Assembly: GCF_010977555.1 (NCBI RefSeq)
Contig: NZ_CP048815.1
Span: forward strand, 1,790,501 to 1,854,500
Direction: 5' to 3'
DNA: 64,000 nt
From: Caulobacter rhizosphaerae
GTDB lineage: Bacteria > Pseudomonadota > Alphaproteobacteria > Caulobacterales > Caulobacteraceae
The notes under the pieces are model-generated. The model ran no database searches. It was not told the DNA's origin and saw nothing but the letters and a program-made list of their open reading frames with translations. A program made the translations under genes and the position numbers. Shown piece by piece: positions 1-8,815 of this stretch (positions within the stretch are counted from its first letter, which is position 1; every line of letters starts with the position of its first letter).

Positions 1-295
1 ACTGGCCGCAGGTGCGGCCGCGCTCGCCGGTGATGCGGGCCTGGGGCAGGCCGGTCTCGGCCATGGCGGTCTGGATCAGCTCGTCGCCCAGCGCCTCGAT
101 CTCAGCGGCGATAGCCTCGAGGAAGGCCGCGCGGGTCTCAAGATCCGTCTCGCGATAGATGTCGAACGCGGCGGCCGCGGCGGCGCAGGCCGCCTCGATC
201 TGGGCGGCGCTGGGCTCCGGGAAGCTGGGACCGAAATGTTCGTTGGTGGCGGGGTTCAGGGCCCGCAAATCAGCTTTCGGAGCGGCTTCGGCCAT
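1..295 (-). CDS. Alpha-ketoglutarate semialdehyde dehydrogenase, N-terminal part (cut by window edge)
   Basis: Only the first 98 codons are in the window. They read as an NAD(P)-dependent aldehyde dehydrogenase beginning at the ATG at 295, with LNPATNEHFGP near the start and the ETGLPQARITGERGRT stretch typical of the ketoglutarate semialdehyde dehydrogenase branch. The enzyme would oxidise 2,5-dioxopentanoate to alpha-ketoglutarate in the cytoplasm, the last step of non-phosphorylative pentose breakdown. It lies 12 bp after the sugar dehydrogenase gene on the same strand, so it is probably the third gene of that operon. The catalytic Cys and Glu lie outside the window, so the assignment rests on the N-terminus and the neighbours. 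Confidence 0.85.
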   Translation of the reverse strand, partial: MAEAAPKADLRALNPATNEHFGPSFPEPSAAQIEAACAAAAAAFDIYRETDLETRAAFLEAIAAEIEALGDELIQTAMAETGLPQARITGERGRTCGQ

Positions 296-307
296 GTCGT
301 TCTTTCT

Positions 308-1234
308 CTACTCGATGAACGCCGGGGCGACGACCCGTCGGCCCAGCAGGAAGGCGTCGGCGACGTGACGCAGCGGACTGACGTCGACGTCGCTGGCGGC
401 GTCGGCCACCAGACGCGCGAAGGCGTCGTAGAGGCCGGCATATTCAGCGTCCGGGCCCTCATGGAGCAGTTCGCCGTCGATGAACAGCTTGGCGCCGCCA
501 TGCGACAGCTTCAACACGCCGGCGTCGGTTTCGACCGCGATGTCCCAGCTCTGCGGGCCCGTCTGCAGGAAGTCGAACTCCGCCCGGACCGGCGCGCCGG
601 CCGCGTCCACGAAGTCCAGCTCGGCCTGGATCGGCGACTGGCAGTTCTCGGGCACGTGCAGCACCGCGCCGGTCAGGAAGAACGGCCGGGGCAGGATGGC
701 GGTGGCGATCGACAGGGCGTTGATGCCCGGGTCGAACACGCCCAGGCCGCCGGCCTCCCAGATCCAGGTCTGACCCGGGTGCCAGACGCGGACGTCCTCG
801 CGCCAGTCGATCCGCACGGCCTTGATGGCCTTGTCGGCCAGCCAGGCCCGGGCCGGCGCGACGCCCTGGGCGTAGCGCGAGTGCCAGGTGGTCTGCAGGG
901 TCAGGCCGCGGGCGGCGGCGGTCAGGCGCAGGTCCTCGACCTCGCTCAGCGTCGCGCCGGGAGGCTTTTCCAGCATCACGTGCTTGCCGGCCGCCAGGGC
1001 CAGGTGGGCCAGCGGGTGGCGCGGCTGGGGCGGGGTGCACAGCGACACCGCGTCGACCGCCACGTCGCTGGCCAGCAGGTCGGCCAGGGTCGTGAAGTGG
1101 GCGACGCCCTCCAGGTCGGCGTTGCGGCTGACGATGGCGACCAGCTCGAACCGGTCGTCGGCGGCGATGGCGGGCAGGTGCTGGTCGCGGGCGATCTTGC
1201 CCAGGCCAACGAGAGCCAGGCGGATCTTGCTCAC
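308..1234 (-). CDS. L-arabinose 1-dehydrogenase (Gfo/Idh/MocA family)
   Basis: A 308-residue cytoplasmic NAD(P)-dependent sugar dehydrogenase. The N-terminus has the Rossmann loop LVGLGKIARDQHLPAI, followed by VSLCTPPQPR and the family LEKPPGAT motif with its catalytic Lys. WHPGQTWIWEAGGLGVFDPG closely resembles the Azospirillum L-arabinose 1-dehydrogenase as I remember it. It would oxidise L-arabinose (often also D-galactose) to the lactone. The GTG start at 1234 overlaps the stop of the upstream gene by 4 bp (GTGA), which suggests translational coupling. No lactonase is adjacent in the window; the lactone may hydrolyse spontaneously or the gene may lie beyond position 1. Confidence 0.88.
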   Translation of the reverse strand: MSKIRLALVGLGKIARDQHLPAIAADDRFELVAIVSRNADLEGVAHFTTLADLLASDVAVDAVSLCTPPQPRHPLAHLALAAGKHVMLEKPPGATLSEVEDLRLTAAARGLTLQTTWHSRYAQGVAPARAWLADKAIKAVRIDWREDVRVWHPGQTWIWEAGGLGVFDPGINALSIATAILPRPFFLTGAVLHVPENCQSPIQAELDFVDAAGAPVRAEFDFLQTGPQSWDIAVETDAGVLKLSHGGAKLFIDGELLHEGPDAEYAGLYDAFARLVADAASDVDVSPLRHVADAFLLGRRVVAPAFIE

Positions 1235-2226
1235 AGGCTGCGCACCGTCACCGGCTTGTCCTCGGCCAGGGCCAGGGGATTGCTGACCGGGTGGAGGAAC
1301 GGGGCGGCGCTGATCTCGAACACGTCGCCGACCTGCGTCTGGAAGCCCTCCGAGAACGACAGGGTGGCCGTGCCGAAGAAGTGCACGTGCACGTCGCCGG
1401 GCTTGCGGAAGATGTCGTACTTGAAGTGGTGGTGCTCGAGATTGGCGATCGTGTGGGACATGTTCGCCTCGCCCGACAGGAAGGGCTTCTCCCAGACCAC
1501 CTGGCCGCCGCGCAGGATCTTGCTGGCCCCGCGCACGTCGGCCGGCAGGTCGCCGGTCAGCAGTTCGGGGCCCAGGGCCGCCTGGCGCAGCTTGGAGTGG
1601 GCCAGCCACAGATAGTTGCCGCGCTCGATCACGTGGTCGGAGAACTCGTTGGCCAGGCAGAAGCCCAGCCGATACGGCGCGCCATCGGGGCCGATCAGGT
1701 AGACGCCGGCGATCTCCGGCTCCTCGCCGCCGTCCTGGGCGAAGGCGGGCGAGGTGAGCGGTGCGCCGTGGCCGACGACGTGCGAGCCGTCGCCCTTGTA
1801 GAACCATTCCGGCTGGGCCCCGACGGCGCCGGCGGCGGGCTTTCCGCCCTCGACGCCCATCAGGAACATCCGCATCGAATCGGTCAGCTGCTCGCCCGCC
1901 TGCGCGGCCTTGTGCATCTTGTCACGGCCCTCGGCCGAGCCCAGGTGGGTCAGGCCAGTGCCGGTCAGCACCAGGTGGGCGGGATCGGGATGGTCGATCG
2001 GGGCCAGCACCCGGCCCTCGGCCAGGGCGGCGGGGATGTCGACCTCGGCGCCGAGCGGGTGGGCCTGGGCGGCCTCGGCCAGGGTGGCGCCGGCGGCCAG
2101 AGCCGCCTGGGCCAGGGCCAGCAGGGTGTCGGCCACCTCGACCTTACGGGCCAGGCCCGAATCGTTGACCGCCGCGAGGATTCGCGCCCCGTCCTTTTCC
2201 TTCAGTTGCACGAACCGCAGCACCAT
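1231..2226 (-). CDS. AraD1/GguC-type FAH-fold protein, probable 2-keto-3-deoxy-L-arabonate dehydratase
   Basis: A 331-residue protein of the fumarylacetoacetate hydrolase fold, in the AraD1 (GguC) branch. Visible landmarks are the N-terminal VLRFVQLKEKDGARI, EPEIAGVYLIGPDG, GFCLANEFSDHVIERGNYLW and VHVHFFGTATLSFSEG. In non-phosphorylative arabinose metabolism this family is expected to dehydrate 2-keto-3-deoxy-L-arabonate to alpha-ketoglutarate semialdehyde; this is inferred from the operon with an arabinose dehydrogenase and a semialdehyde dehydrogenase. It is the first gene of the minus-strand operon. Its promoter region contains the candidate GntR operator at 2260-2272, about 34 bp upstream of the ATG. 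Confidence 0.82.
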   Translation of the reverse strand: MVLRFVQLKEKDGARILAAVNDSGLARKVEVADTLLALAQAALAAGATLAEAAQAHPLGAEVDIPAALAEGRVLAPIDHPDPAHLVLTGTGLTHLGSAEGRDKMHKAAQAGEQLTDSMRMFLMGVEGGKPAAGAVGAQPEWFYKGDGSHVVGHGAPLTSPAFAQDGGEEPEIAGVYLIGPDGAPYRLGFCLANEFSDHVIERGNYLWLAHSKLRQAALGPELLTGDLPADVRGASKILRGGQVVWEKPFLSGEANMSHTIANLEHHHFKYDIFRKPGDVHVHFFGTATLSFSEGFQTQVGDVFEISAAPFLHPVSNPLALAEDKPVTVRSL

Positions 2227-2259
2227 GGCTGTCGTTACCTCCCAGCGGGTTTGGCTATT

Positions 2260-2272
2260 TAGTCAGACAAAT
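2260..2272. promoter_or_regulatory. Candidate GntR operator, copy 1 (TAGTCAGACAAAT)
   Basis: The 13-bp word TAGTCAGACAAAT lies just upstream of the AraD1 gene and recurs exactly at 5050-5062 before the sugar-acid dehydratase gene. Here it sits in a near-palindrome around GTC-A-GAC (TTAGTC / GACAAA, one mismatch), a form usual for FadR-type GntR operators. The GntR gene at 2548 is transcribed away from it. Binding is inferred. Confidence 0.6.
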
Positions 2273-2547
2273 AGCGATCTGTCGGACGGTGTCAAACCCG
2301 GATCGACGGGGTTGTCGCCACGGTCATCGCCGGGTTGGGCGCTGTGATAGCACGGGAACCGGCGCAAACCCGCGCCACGTCGGGGTTTGGCAATCATCGT
2401 ACTTTTGAGCGTGTAATTTGGCTGCGGGTTCGGTGGCCGCCTGCGAAATCCCTTGTCGTCGCATGAACAGTCTCGTTAGTGTCCGCTGCGCCGGATAGGC
2501 GGACGGACGGGGGCTCCGTCCGTCGACGGGCAGGGAGTGAAGCGCGC

Positions 2548-3300
2548 GTGCGGAAGAAGAAGGACAAGGCTGGGGACGGGGAGTTCGCGCGCGACGGGCT
2601 GGCCAATAGCCGGATTCACGGCTCGATCGCCCGCACCCTGGGCGTGGCCATCGTCTCAGGCCAATACGCGCCTGGCGACATCCTCAACAACGAGATCGAC
2701 TCCAGCGAACAACTGCACGTTTCGCGCAGCGCCTATCGCGAAGCCATCCGCATCCTGGCCGCCAAGGGGCTGGTCGAGAGCCGTCCCAAGACCGGCACCC
2801 GCGTCACCGAGCGCAACCGCTGGAGCCTGCTGGACCCCGAGGTGCTGGCCTGGTTCTTCGAATCCGAGCCCAGCGAGGAGTTCCTCAAGGGGCTGTACGA
2901 ACTGCGAATGATCGTCGAGCCCGCGGCCGCGGCCCTGGCCGCCGAGCGTCGCAACGACAGCCAGCTGGAGCGCATGCGCAAGGCGCTGATCCAGATGGAG
3001 AGCCAGACCCTGGCCACCGACGCGGGCCAGGCCGCAGACCGCGACTTCCACGACACCGTGCTGGAGGCGACGGGCAACGCCCCGCTGTTCACCCTGTCCA
3101 GCAGCATCGGCGCGGCGGTGCGCTGGACCACGATCTTCAAGCAGCGCAAGCGCGAGTTGCCGCGCGACCCGATGCCCGACCACTGGAAGGTGTTCGACGC
3201 CATCGCCGCCGCCCGGCCCGACCAGGCGCGACAGGCGATGGAAAAGCTGGTCGGTCTGGCCCTGGAAGACACCCGGGCGGCGATCGAGCCGAAGGACTGA
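2548..3300 (+). CDS. FadR-family GntR transcriptional regulator, likely of L-arabinose genes
   Basis: A 250-residue regulator. The N-terminal winged helix (about residues 17-80) reads HGSIARTLGVAIVSGQYAPG, then VSRSAYREAIRILAAKGLVESRPKTGTRV. The C-terminal FCD ligand-binding domain has RDFHDTVLEATGN, with the His and Asp expected of the metal site. I chose the GTG at 2548 because GGGAG lies about 11 bp upstream and the family rarely has more than 25 residues before the helix-turn-helix; an in-frame GTG at 2479 would add 23 poorly conserved residues. It lies between the divergent arabinose genes and is the obvious candidate for binding the repeated TAGTCAGACAAAT word. The effector is unknown; a pathway intermediate such as arabonate or its keto-deoxy acid is plausible. 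Confidence 0.85.
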   Translation: MRKKKDKAGDGEFARDGLANSRIHGSIARTLGVAIVSGQYAPGDILNNEIDSSEQLHVSRSAYREAIRILAAKGLVESRPKTGTRVTERNRWSLLDPEVLAWFFESEPSEEFLKGLYELRMIVEPAAAALAAERRNDSQLERMRKALIQMESQTLATDAGQAADRDFHDTVLEATGNAPLFTLSSSIGAAVRWTTIFKQRKRELPRDPMPDHWKVFDAIAAARPDQARQAMEKLVGLALEDTRAAIEPKD

Positions 3301-3314
3301 GCCGGAGACCTCCG

Positions 3315-4745
3315 ATGAGTTTCGATTTCCCGTCGTCGCGGCGCGCGGTGATGGCTGGCGCCGGTGCGGCGGTGCTGGGCGGCGTCGTCGCGCCGTCCGC
3401 GGCTAGCGCCCAGGCCAAAGGCTCCAGCGAGGTCGCTCGCAATCCGCTGGTGCGACAACGGGCCGACGCCCAGGTGTTCCGCCACCGCGACGGCGACTAC
3501 TACATGACCGCCTCGGTTCCCGAATATGACCGGCTGGTCCTGCGCCGCGCCCGCACCCTGGCCGGTCTGGCGACCGCGCAGGAGGCGGTGATCTGGCGAC
3601 GCCCTGCCCAGGGCAAGCTAGGCGGCTATATCTGGGCGCCGGAACTGCACCAGATCGACGGACGCTGGCACATGTATTTCGCGGCCGGCGATGCGGGCGA
3701 GCCGTTCCACATCCGCACCTACGTCCTGCGCTGCCTGGACCGCGACGCCCTGACCGGCCGCTGGGAGCTGTTGGGCCAACTGCAGACGCCGTGGGACACC
3801 TTCACGCTGGACTCCACCGTCTTCAGCCACCGCGGCGTGCGCTATCTGTGCTGGGCGCAGCAGGAGCCCGGGATCGCGACGAACAGCAACCTGTACCTGG
3901 CGCCTCTGGCGACACCGACCACCCTGGCCTGCCCGCCGGTCCGCCTGACCGTCCCGACCCTGCCGTGGGAGATCGAGGGCTACAAGGTCAACGAGGCCCC
4001 GGCCTTCCTGGCGCGCAACGGCCGGGTGTTCATCGCCTATTCGGCCAGCGCCACCGACGCTCGCTACTGCCTGGGCCTGCTGATGGCGAACGCCGACGCC
4101 GACCTGATGTCGGCGGACGCCTGGAGCAAATCCCAGGTTCCGGTCTTCGTCTCGTCGGAGGAGACCGGCGTCTACGGGCCGGGCCACAATTCCTTCACCG
4201 TCGACGAGCAGGGTCGCGACGTGCTGGTCTTCCACGGCCGCGACTATAAGACCATCCAGGGCGACCCGCTGTTCGATCCGAACCGCCACACCCGGGTGCA
4301 GCGGCTCTACTACCATCCGGACGGCGCGCCCGACTTCGGCGTGCCCGTCGGGGCTGGCGAGATCCCCGACCGATTCGCGCCGTTGGATCGGCCGGGCGCT
4401 TATCTTCGCCTGGACGGGACGCGGCTGACCGTCGGCGACGGCCCGCTGGCGACCACGCAGTTCCGCCAGAAGGCCGGGGCCGCCGGCGCGGTGGTCCTGG
4501 AGCCGATTCTCAAGCCGGGCCAAGGGCTGCAGGCCACGGCGGATGGTGGAGTGGTGCTGGCTCCCGCGCTGCGGGACCCGACGCGGAGCGGCTTTCGCAA
4601 GGTTCGCGGACTGGCCGGGCGAGGGGTTTCGTTCGCAGCCCTGGCGCCGGGCGGGGGCTATCTGCGCCACCGCGACGGCGCGATCGTGGTCGGGCCGGCC
4701 AAGGACGCCCGCGACAGGGCCAGCGCGACCTTCATCGTCAGCTGA
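3315..4745 (+). CDS. Secreted GH43 glycosidase, probable alpha-L-arabinofuranosidase
   Basis: A 476-residue exported enzyme. The N-terminus SRRAVMAGAGAAVLGG followed by ASAQA is a Tat-type signal peptide. Residues 45-350 resemble a five-bladed GH43 propeller: RADAQVFRHRDGDYYMTAS carries the first Asp, IWAPELHQIDGRWHMYFAA the family WAPE motif, and INS-like region EIEGYKVNEAP the likely acid Glu. The last 120 residues (GAYLRLDGTRLTVGDG, GYLRHRDGAIVVG) look like an AbfB-type arabinose-binding beta-trefoil. It begins 14 bp after the GntR gene, so the two may be cotranscribed. The likely role is removal of arabinofuranosyl units from arabinan or arabinoxylan in the periplasm or outside the cell. 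The exact linkage cannot be read from the sequence. Confidence 0.83.
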   Translation: MSFDFPSSRRAVMAGAGAAVLGGVVAPSAASAQAKGSSEVARNPLVRQRADAQVFRHRDGDYYMTASVPEYDRLVLRRARTLAGLATAQEAVIWRRPAQGKLGGYIWAPELHQIDGRWHMYFAAGDAGEPFHIRTYVLRCLDRDALTGRWELLGQLQTPWDTFTLDSTVFSHRGVRYLCWAQQEPGIATNSNLYLAPLATPTTLACPPVRLTVPTLPWEIEGYKVNEAPAFLARNGRVFIAYSASATDARYCLGLLMANADADLMSADAWSKSQVPVFVSSEETGVYGPGHNSFTVDEQGRDVLVFHGRDYKTIQGDPLFDPNRHTRVQRLYYHPDGAPDFGVPVGAGEIPDRFAPLDRPGAYLRLDGTRLTVGDGPLATTQFRQKAGAAGAVVLEPILKPGQGLQATADGGVVLAPALRDPTRSGFRKVRGLAGRGVSFAALAPGGGYLRHRDGAIVVGPAKDARDRASATFIVS

Positions 4746-5200
4746 ATCAGCCGAAGGGGACCTGCTCGGCGCTCTCTCCAGCGCCGCCACGCCGGAAGCC
4801 GTGGGAATCGGCGTCCGTGTTTTCCCCGAAGGCTGAAGCGCTGCGGCCAAACCTCGCCGGAAAGGCGCCGTACGCGGCATGCGCCGGTCCGTGACGAACG
4901 GATTTTTTCGTATCCCCAAAGGCTTCCCGTCAATCTATCGTCGGACAACTGCCAGCGAACGATTTCCTTATCCGTTCAATTAGAAGACCCGGTTTCTTGC
5001 GGGTGCGGGGCAGCGCAGCTCTCACATTGACGCCGCGTCTCGAGCGGTATAGTCAGACAAATGAACAGGAGTGAAACGAGCGGGATGTCGGTCGCTCCGC
5101 CCGGGTGGCGGACAATCCTCCTGACGTCCCGTCAAGCCCTCCCGCCGTCGCCGACCCAAGGCCCCCTCTCCCAGCAGGGGCCGCCTTATCAAGGACTGTC
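4746..5200. other. Intergenic region before the sugar-acid dehydratase gene
   Basis: 455 bp with no convincing gene. It holds the second copy of the candidate GntR operator (5050-5062) and an AT-richer stretch (about 4900-5000) that could hold a promoter. The 138 bp between the operator and the ATG is GC-rich and open in frame, but lacks a ribosome site that would justify a longer protein. Confidence 0.6.
5050..5062. promoter_or_regulatory. Candidate GntR operator, copy 2 (TAGTCAGACAAAT)
   Basis: An exact 13-bp match to the site at 2260-2272, in the same orientation on the plus strand, here upstream of the IlvD/Edd dehydratase and GH51 genes. The two copies flank the regulator and its GH43 neighbour, so one regulator could control both divergent arms. 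Confidence 0.6.
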
Positions 5201-7003
5201 ATGAGCTCTGCCGCCGTTCCGCCCCGCGCCCTTCGTTCGCGCGCCTGGTTCGACAATCCCGACAACGCGGACATGACGGCGCTGTACCTTGAGCGCTACC
5301 TGAACTTCGGCCTGTCGCTGGAAGAACTGCAGTCGGGCAAGCCGATCATCGGCATCGCCCAGACCGGCAGCGACCTGTCGCCCTGCAACCGTCATCACTT
5401 GGTGCTGGCCGAGCGGATCCGTGAAGGCATCCGCACCGCCGGCGGCATCGCCCTGGAATTTCCGGTCCACCCGATCCAGGAAACCGGCAAGCGTCCGACC
5501 GCGGGCCTGGACCGCAACCTGTCCTATCTGGGCCTGGTCGAGACCCTGTACGGCTATCCGATCGACGGCGTGGTCCTGACCATCGGCTGCGACAAGACGA
5601 CGCCCGCCTGCCTGATGGCCGCCGCGACGGTCAACATCCCGGCCATCGCCCTGTCGGTGGGGCCGATGCTGAACGGCTGGCACAAGGGCCAGCGGACGGG
5701 CTCGGGCACCATCGTCTGGAAGGCCCGCGAGATGCTGGCGGCCGGTGAAATCGATCGCGCCGGCTTCATCAAGCTGGTGGCCAGCTCGGCCCCGTCGACC
5801 GGCTATTGCAACACCATGGGCACGGCCACGACCATGAACTCGCTGACGGAAGCGCTGGGCATGTCGCTGACCGGCTCGGCCGCCATCCCCGCGCCTTACC
5901 GCGACCGGCAGCAGAACGCCTATGAGACCGGCCTGCGGATCGTCGAGCTGGTGGAACAGGACATCAAGCCGTCCGACATCCTGACCCGCGACGCCTTCCT
6001 GAACGCCATCGTCGTCAATTCGGCGATCGGCGGCTCGACCAACGCCCCCATTCACCTGAACGGCCTGGCCCGCCACATGGGCGTGGAGCTCTCGGTCGAC
6101 GACTGGCAGACCTACGGCGAGGAGGTGCCGCTGCTGGTCAACCTGCAGCCGGCCGGTGAATATCTCGGCGAGGACTACTACCACGCCGGCGGCGTGCCCG
6201 CCGTCGTCAACCAGCTGATGGGCCAGGGGCTGATCCGCGAGGACGCCCTGACCGTTTCGGGCAAGACCATCGGCGAGGCCTGCCGCGGCGCGACCATCGA
6301 GGACGAGGCGGTGATCCGTCCGTTCGACAAGCCGCTGGTCGAGCGCGCCGGCTTCGTGGTCATGCGCGGCAACCTGTTCAATTCGGCGATCATGAAGACC
6401 AGCGTGATCACCAAGGAATTCCGCGACCGCTACCTGTCGGACCCGAACGATCCGGACGCCTTCGACGGCGAGGCCGTGGTGTTCGACGGCCCCGAGGACT
6501 ACCACCACCGGATCGACGATCCGGCGCTGGGCATCACCGAGCGCAGCGTGCTGTTCATGCGCGGGGCCGGGCCGATCGGCTATCCCGGCGCGGCCGAGGT
6601 CGTGAACATGCGGGCCCCCGACTACCTGATCAAGCGCGGGATCCATCAGCTGCCGTGCATCGGCGACGGGCGCCAGTCGGGCACGTCCGGCTCGCCCTCG
6701 ATCCTCAACGCCTCGCCCGAGGCGGCGGCCGGCGGCGGCCTGGCCCTGCTGAAGACCGGCGACCGCGTGCGGGTGGACCTGCGCAAGTCGCGGGTCGACG
6801 TGCTGGTCACGCCCGAAGAGATCGTCGCGCGGCGCAAGGCGCTCGAGGCGGCCGGCGGCTACGCCTATCCGGAAAGCCAGACGCCCTGGCAGGAGATCCA
6901 GCGGGCCATCGTCGGCCAGATGGAGACCGGGGCGGTGCTGGAGCCGGCGGTCAAATACCAGCGCATCGCCCAGACCAAGGGCCTGCCGCGCGACAACCAC
7001 TGA
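5201..7003 (+). CDS. IlvD/Edd-family sugar-acid dehydratase, probable L-arabonate dehydratase
   Basis: A 600-residue cytoplasmic Fe-S dehydratase. It has the family landmarks in order: [16 protein letters not shown] with a cluster Cys, [15 protein letters not shown] with the second Cys, [18 protein letters not shown] with the third, [16 protein letters not shown], and the C-terminal [20 protein letters not shown]. The sequence closely parallels Caulobacter XylD (xylonate dehydratase) as I recall it. Neighbours handle arabinose, so L-arabonate is the preferred substrate here, but D-xylonate cannot be excluded. The ATG at 5201 was chosen over upstream in-frame starts because the family begins shortly before [18 protein letters not shown]. 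The GH51 gene follows 52 bp downstream. Confidence 0.87.
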   Translation: MSSAAVPPRALRSRAWFDNPDNADMTALYLERYLNFGLSLEELQSGKPIIGIAQTGSDLSPCNRHHLVLAERIREGIRTAGGIALEFPVHPIQETGKRPTAGLDRNLSYLGLVETLYGYPIDGVVLTIGCDKTTPACLMAAATVNIPAIALSVGPMLNGWHKGQRTGSGTIVWKAREMLAAGEIDRAGFIKLVASSAPSTGYCNTMGTATTMNSLTEALGMSLTGSAAIPAPYRDRQQNAYETGLRIVELVEQDIKPSDILTRDAFLNAIVVNSAIGGSTNAPIHLNGLARHMGVELSVDDWQTYGEEVPLLVNLQPAGEYLGEDYYHAGGVPAVVNQLMGQGLIREDALTVSGKTIGEACRGATIEDEAVIRPFDKPLVERAGFVVMRGNLFNSAIMKTSVITKEFRDRYLSDPNDPDAFDGEAVVFDGPEDYHHRIDDPALGITERSVLFMRGAGPIGYPGAAEVVNMRAPDYLIKRGIHQLPCIGDGRQSGTSGSPSILNASPEAAAGGGLALLKTGDRVRVDLRKSRVDVLVTPEEIVARRKALEAAGGYAYPESQTPWQEIQRAIVGQMETGAVLEPAVKYQRIAQTKGLPRDNH

Positions 7004-7055
7004 GCCAATCCACCGAAGACAAGCGCCGACCAACGGCGACCCTAGGGAGAATATC

Positions 7056-8621
7056 GTGAAGCTGACCACGCTGAAGCACGCGCTCGTCGCGGGCCTTGCC
7101 ACTGCTGCGCTGGCGACGGCCGGAGCCGCCCTCGCCCAAACCGCTGTCACCGGCGCCCTGCGCGCCGACCAGCCCGGCGCGGTGATCCAGCCGGAAGTCT
7201 ACGGCCAGTTCGCCGAGCACCTGGGCCGGGGCATCTATGAGGGCGTGTGGGTTGGGGAGGACAGCAAGATCCCCAACACCAAGGGCTATCGCAACGACGT
7301 GGTCGCGGCCCTGAAGCAGATCCACGTGCCCGTGGTCCGCTGGCCGGGCGGCTGCTTCGCCGATGACTATCACTGGCGCGAGGGGATCGGCCCGCGCGAC
7401 AAGCGCCCGACCAAGGTCAATGTGATGTGGGGCGGCGTCGAGGAGCCCAACAGCTTCGGCACCAACGAGTTCATGGACTTCGCCGAACTGATCGGCGCCA
7501 AGACCTATGTCGCCGGCAATGTCGGCAGCGGCACGCCGCAGGAAATGGCCGAGTGGGTCGAGTACATGGTCTCGCCGACCAAGTCGACGATCGCCAACCA
7601 GCGCCGCGCCAACGGCCGCGACAAGCCCTGGAAGCTCGACTTCTTCGGGGTCGGCAACGAGAACTGGGGCTGCGGCGGCCAGATGACGGCGGCCCACTAC
7701 ACCAATCTCTATCGCAACTTCGCTGAGTTCGTGCGCGTGCCGGCCGGGACCAACACCGTCAAAGTGGCCAGCGGCCCCAACGCCGAAGACTACGCCTGGA
7801 CCGAGACCCTGATGGCCGGCGCGGCCAACAACATGAACGCGTTGAGCCTGCACTACTACACGATCCCCACCGGCAGCTGGAAGGACAAGGGCTCGGCGAC
7901 GGAGTTCAATGAGCAGCTGTGGGCCGACACCATGGTCTCGACCATGAGGATGGAAGAGCTTGTCACCAAGCACAGCGCCATCATGGACAAGTACGATCCC
8001 GAGAAGAAGGTCGGGCTCTATGTCGACGAATGGGGCATCTGGCACAATGTCGAGCCGGGCACCAACCCAGGCTTCCTCTACCAGCAGAACACCATGCGCG
8101 ACGCGGTGGTGGCCGGCGTGAACCTGAACATCTTCCACAAGCACGCCGACCGGGTGCGGCTGACCGCCATCGCCCAGATGGTCAACGTGCTGCAGGCGAT
8201 GATCCTAACCGACAAGGAAAAGATGGTCCTGACCCCGACCTACTGGGTCTACGACCTCTACAAGCCGTTCCAGGGCGCGACCTCGCTGCCGCTGGAGATC
8301 AGCAGCCCGAACTACACGCTAGGCAAGTCCAGCGTCCCGGCGGTCAGCGCCTCGGCGGCCCGGGACACGGCGGGCGTGGTGCACCTGGCGCTGGTCAACG
8401 TGGATCCGAACAAGTCGGCGACCGTGACGATCAAGCTCACGGGCGTGGCCGGCAAGGCGGCCAAGGGCCGGGTGCTGACGGCCTCGACCATGGCGGCCCA
8501 CAACACCTTTGACGCGCCCAACCTCGTCAAGCCGGCGGCCTTTACCAACGCCTCGATCAAGGGCGACGTGCTGACCGCGACCCTGCCGAGCAAGTCGGTG
8601 GTGGTGCTGGACCTCAACTAG
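7056..8621 (+). CDS. Exported GH51 alpha-L-arabinofuranosidase
   Basis: A 521-residue enzyme with an N-terminal Sec signal peptide (HALVAGLATAALATAGAALAQ). The catalytic barrel shows GQFAEHLGRGIYEGVW, RWPGGCFADDYHWREGIGP, FFGVGNENWGCGG with acid/base Glu202, SLHYYTIPTG, and LYVDEWGIWHNVEPG with nucleophile Glu325. A beta-sandwich follows. GH51 enzymes release terminal L-arabinofuranose, and this one would feed the arabinose pathway encoded next to it. The GTG start follows an AGGGAG ribosome site by 7 bp. Most characterised GH51 enzymes are cytoplasmic, so the signal peptide indicates periplasmic action. It is probably cotranscribed with the dehydratase. Confidence 0.93.
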   Translation: MKLTTLKHALVAGLATAALATAGAALAQTAVTGALRADQPGAVIQPEVYGQFAEHLGRGIYEGVWVGEDSKIPNTKGYRNDVVAALKQIHVPVVRWPGGCFADDYHWREGIGPRDKRPTKVNVMWGGVEEPNSFGTNEFMDFAELIGAKTYVAGNVGSGTPQEMAEWVEYMVSPTKSTIANQRRANGRDKPWKLDFFGVGNENWGCGGQMTAAHYTNLYRNFAEFVRVPAGTNTVKVASGPNAEDYAWTETLMAGAANNMNALSLHYYTIPTGSWKDKGSATEFNEQLWADTMVSTMRMEELVTKHSAIMDKYDPEKKVGLYVDEWGIWHNVEPGTNPGFLYQQNTMRDAVVAGVNLNIFHKHADRVRLTAIAQMVNVLQAMILTDKEKMVLTPTYWVYDLYKPFQGATSLPLEISSPNYTLGKSSVPAVSASAARDTAGVVHLALVNVDPNKSATVTIKLTGVAGKAAKGRVLTASTMAAHNTFDAPNLVKPAAFTNASIKGDVLTATLPSKSVVVLDLN

Positions 8622-8632
8622 GGTCGAGACCG

Positions 8633-8666
8633 AGCCGGGGACATGCCCATGGGCATGTCCCCGGCT
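8633..8666. terminator. Perfect 34-nt palindrome after the GH51 gene
   Basis: The 17-bp arm AGCCGGGGACATGCCCA is followed at once by its exact reverse complement, 11 bp after the GH51 stop. The transcript would form a very strong hairpin. There is no U-tract, so it may act as a Rho-independent stalling site or an mRNA stabiliser, or be a dispersed repeat. Confidence 0.6.
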
Positions 8667-8697
8667 TGCGCCATGACTGTTCCGGCCAAGGCCGGGC

Positions 8698-8733
8698 GGG
8701 CTCCGCGGATCCGGACAGGGATCCGCGGAGCCC
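8698..8733. repeat. Inverted repeat, 15-bp arms
   Basis: GGGCTCCGCGGATCC at 8698-8712 is repeated inverted and exact at 8719-8733 with a 6-nt loop. It lies between the GH51 gene and the YCII-like gene, 31 bp after another perfect palindrome. It is probably a dispersed genomic palindrome or second terminator. Confidence 0.6.
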
Positions 8734-8815
8734 TTGGCGTTTCTTCCGAGGCGTAAGGCTGGAGCGAAATGGGCTATGGTCGCTGCGCTCTAAACAGCCT
8801 GAGGAGGAAATGGCG

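Noticed and set aside
5189..7150. Long antisense frame opposite the sugar-acid dehydratase
   Set aside because: It is a shadow frame caused by high GC third positions; it is rich in Arg, Gly, Ala and Asp with no domain.
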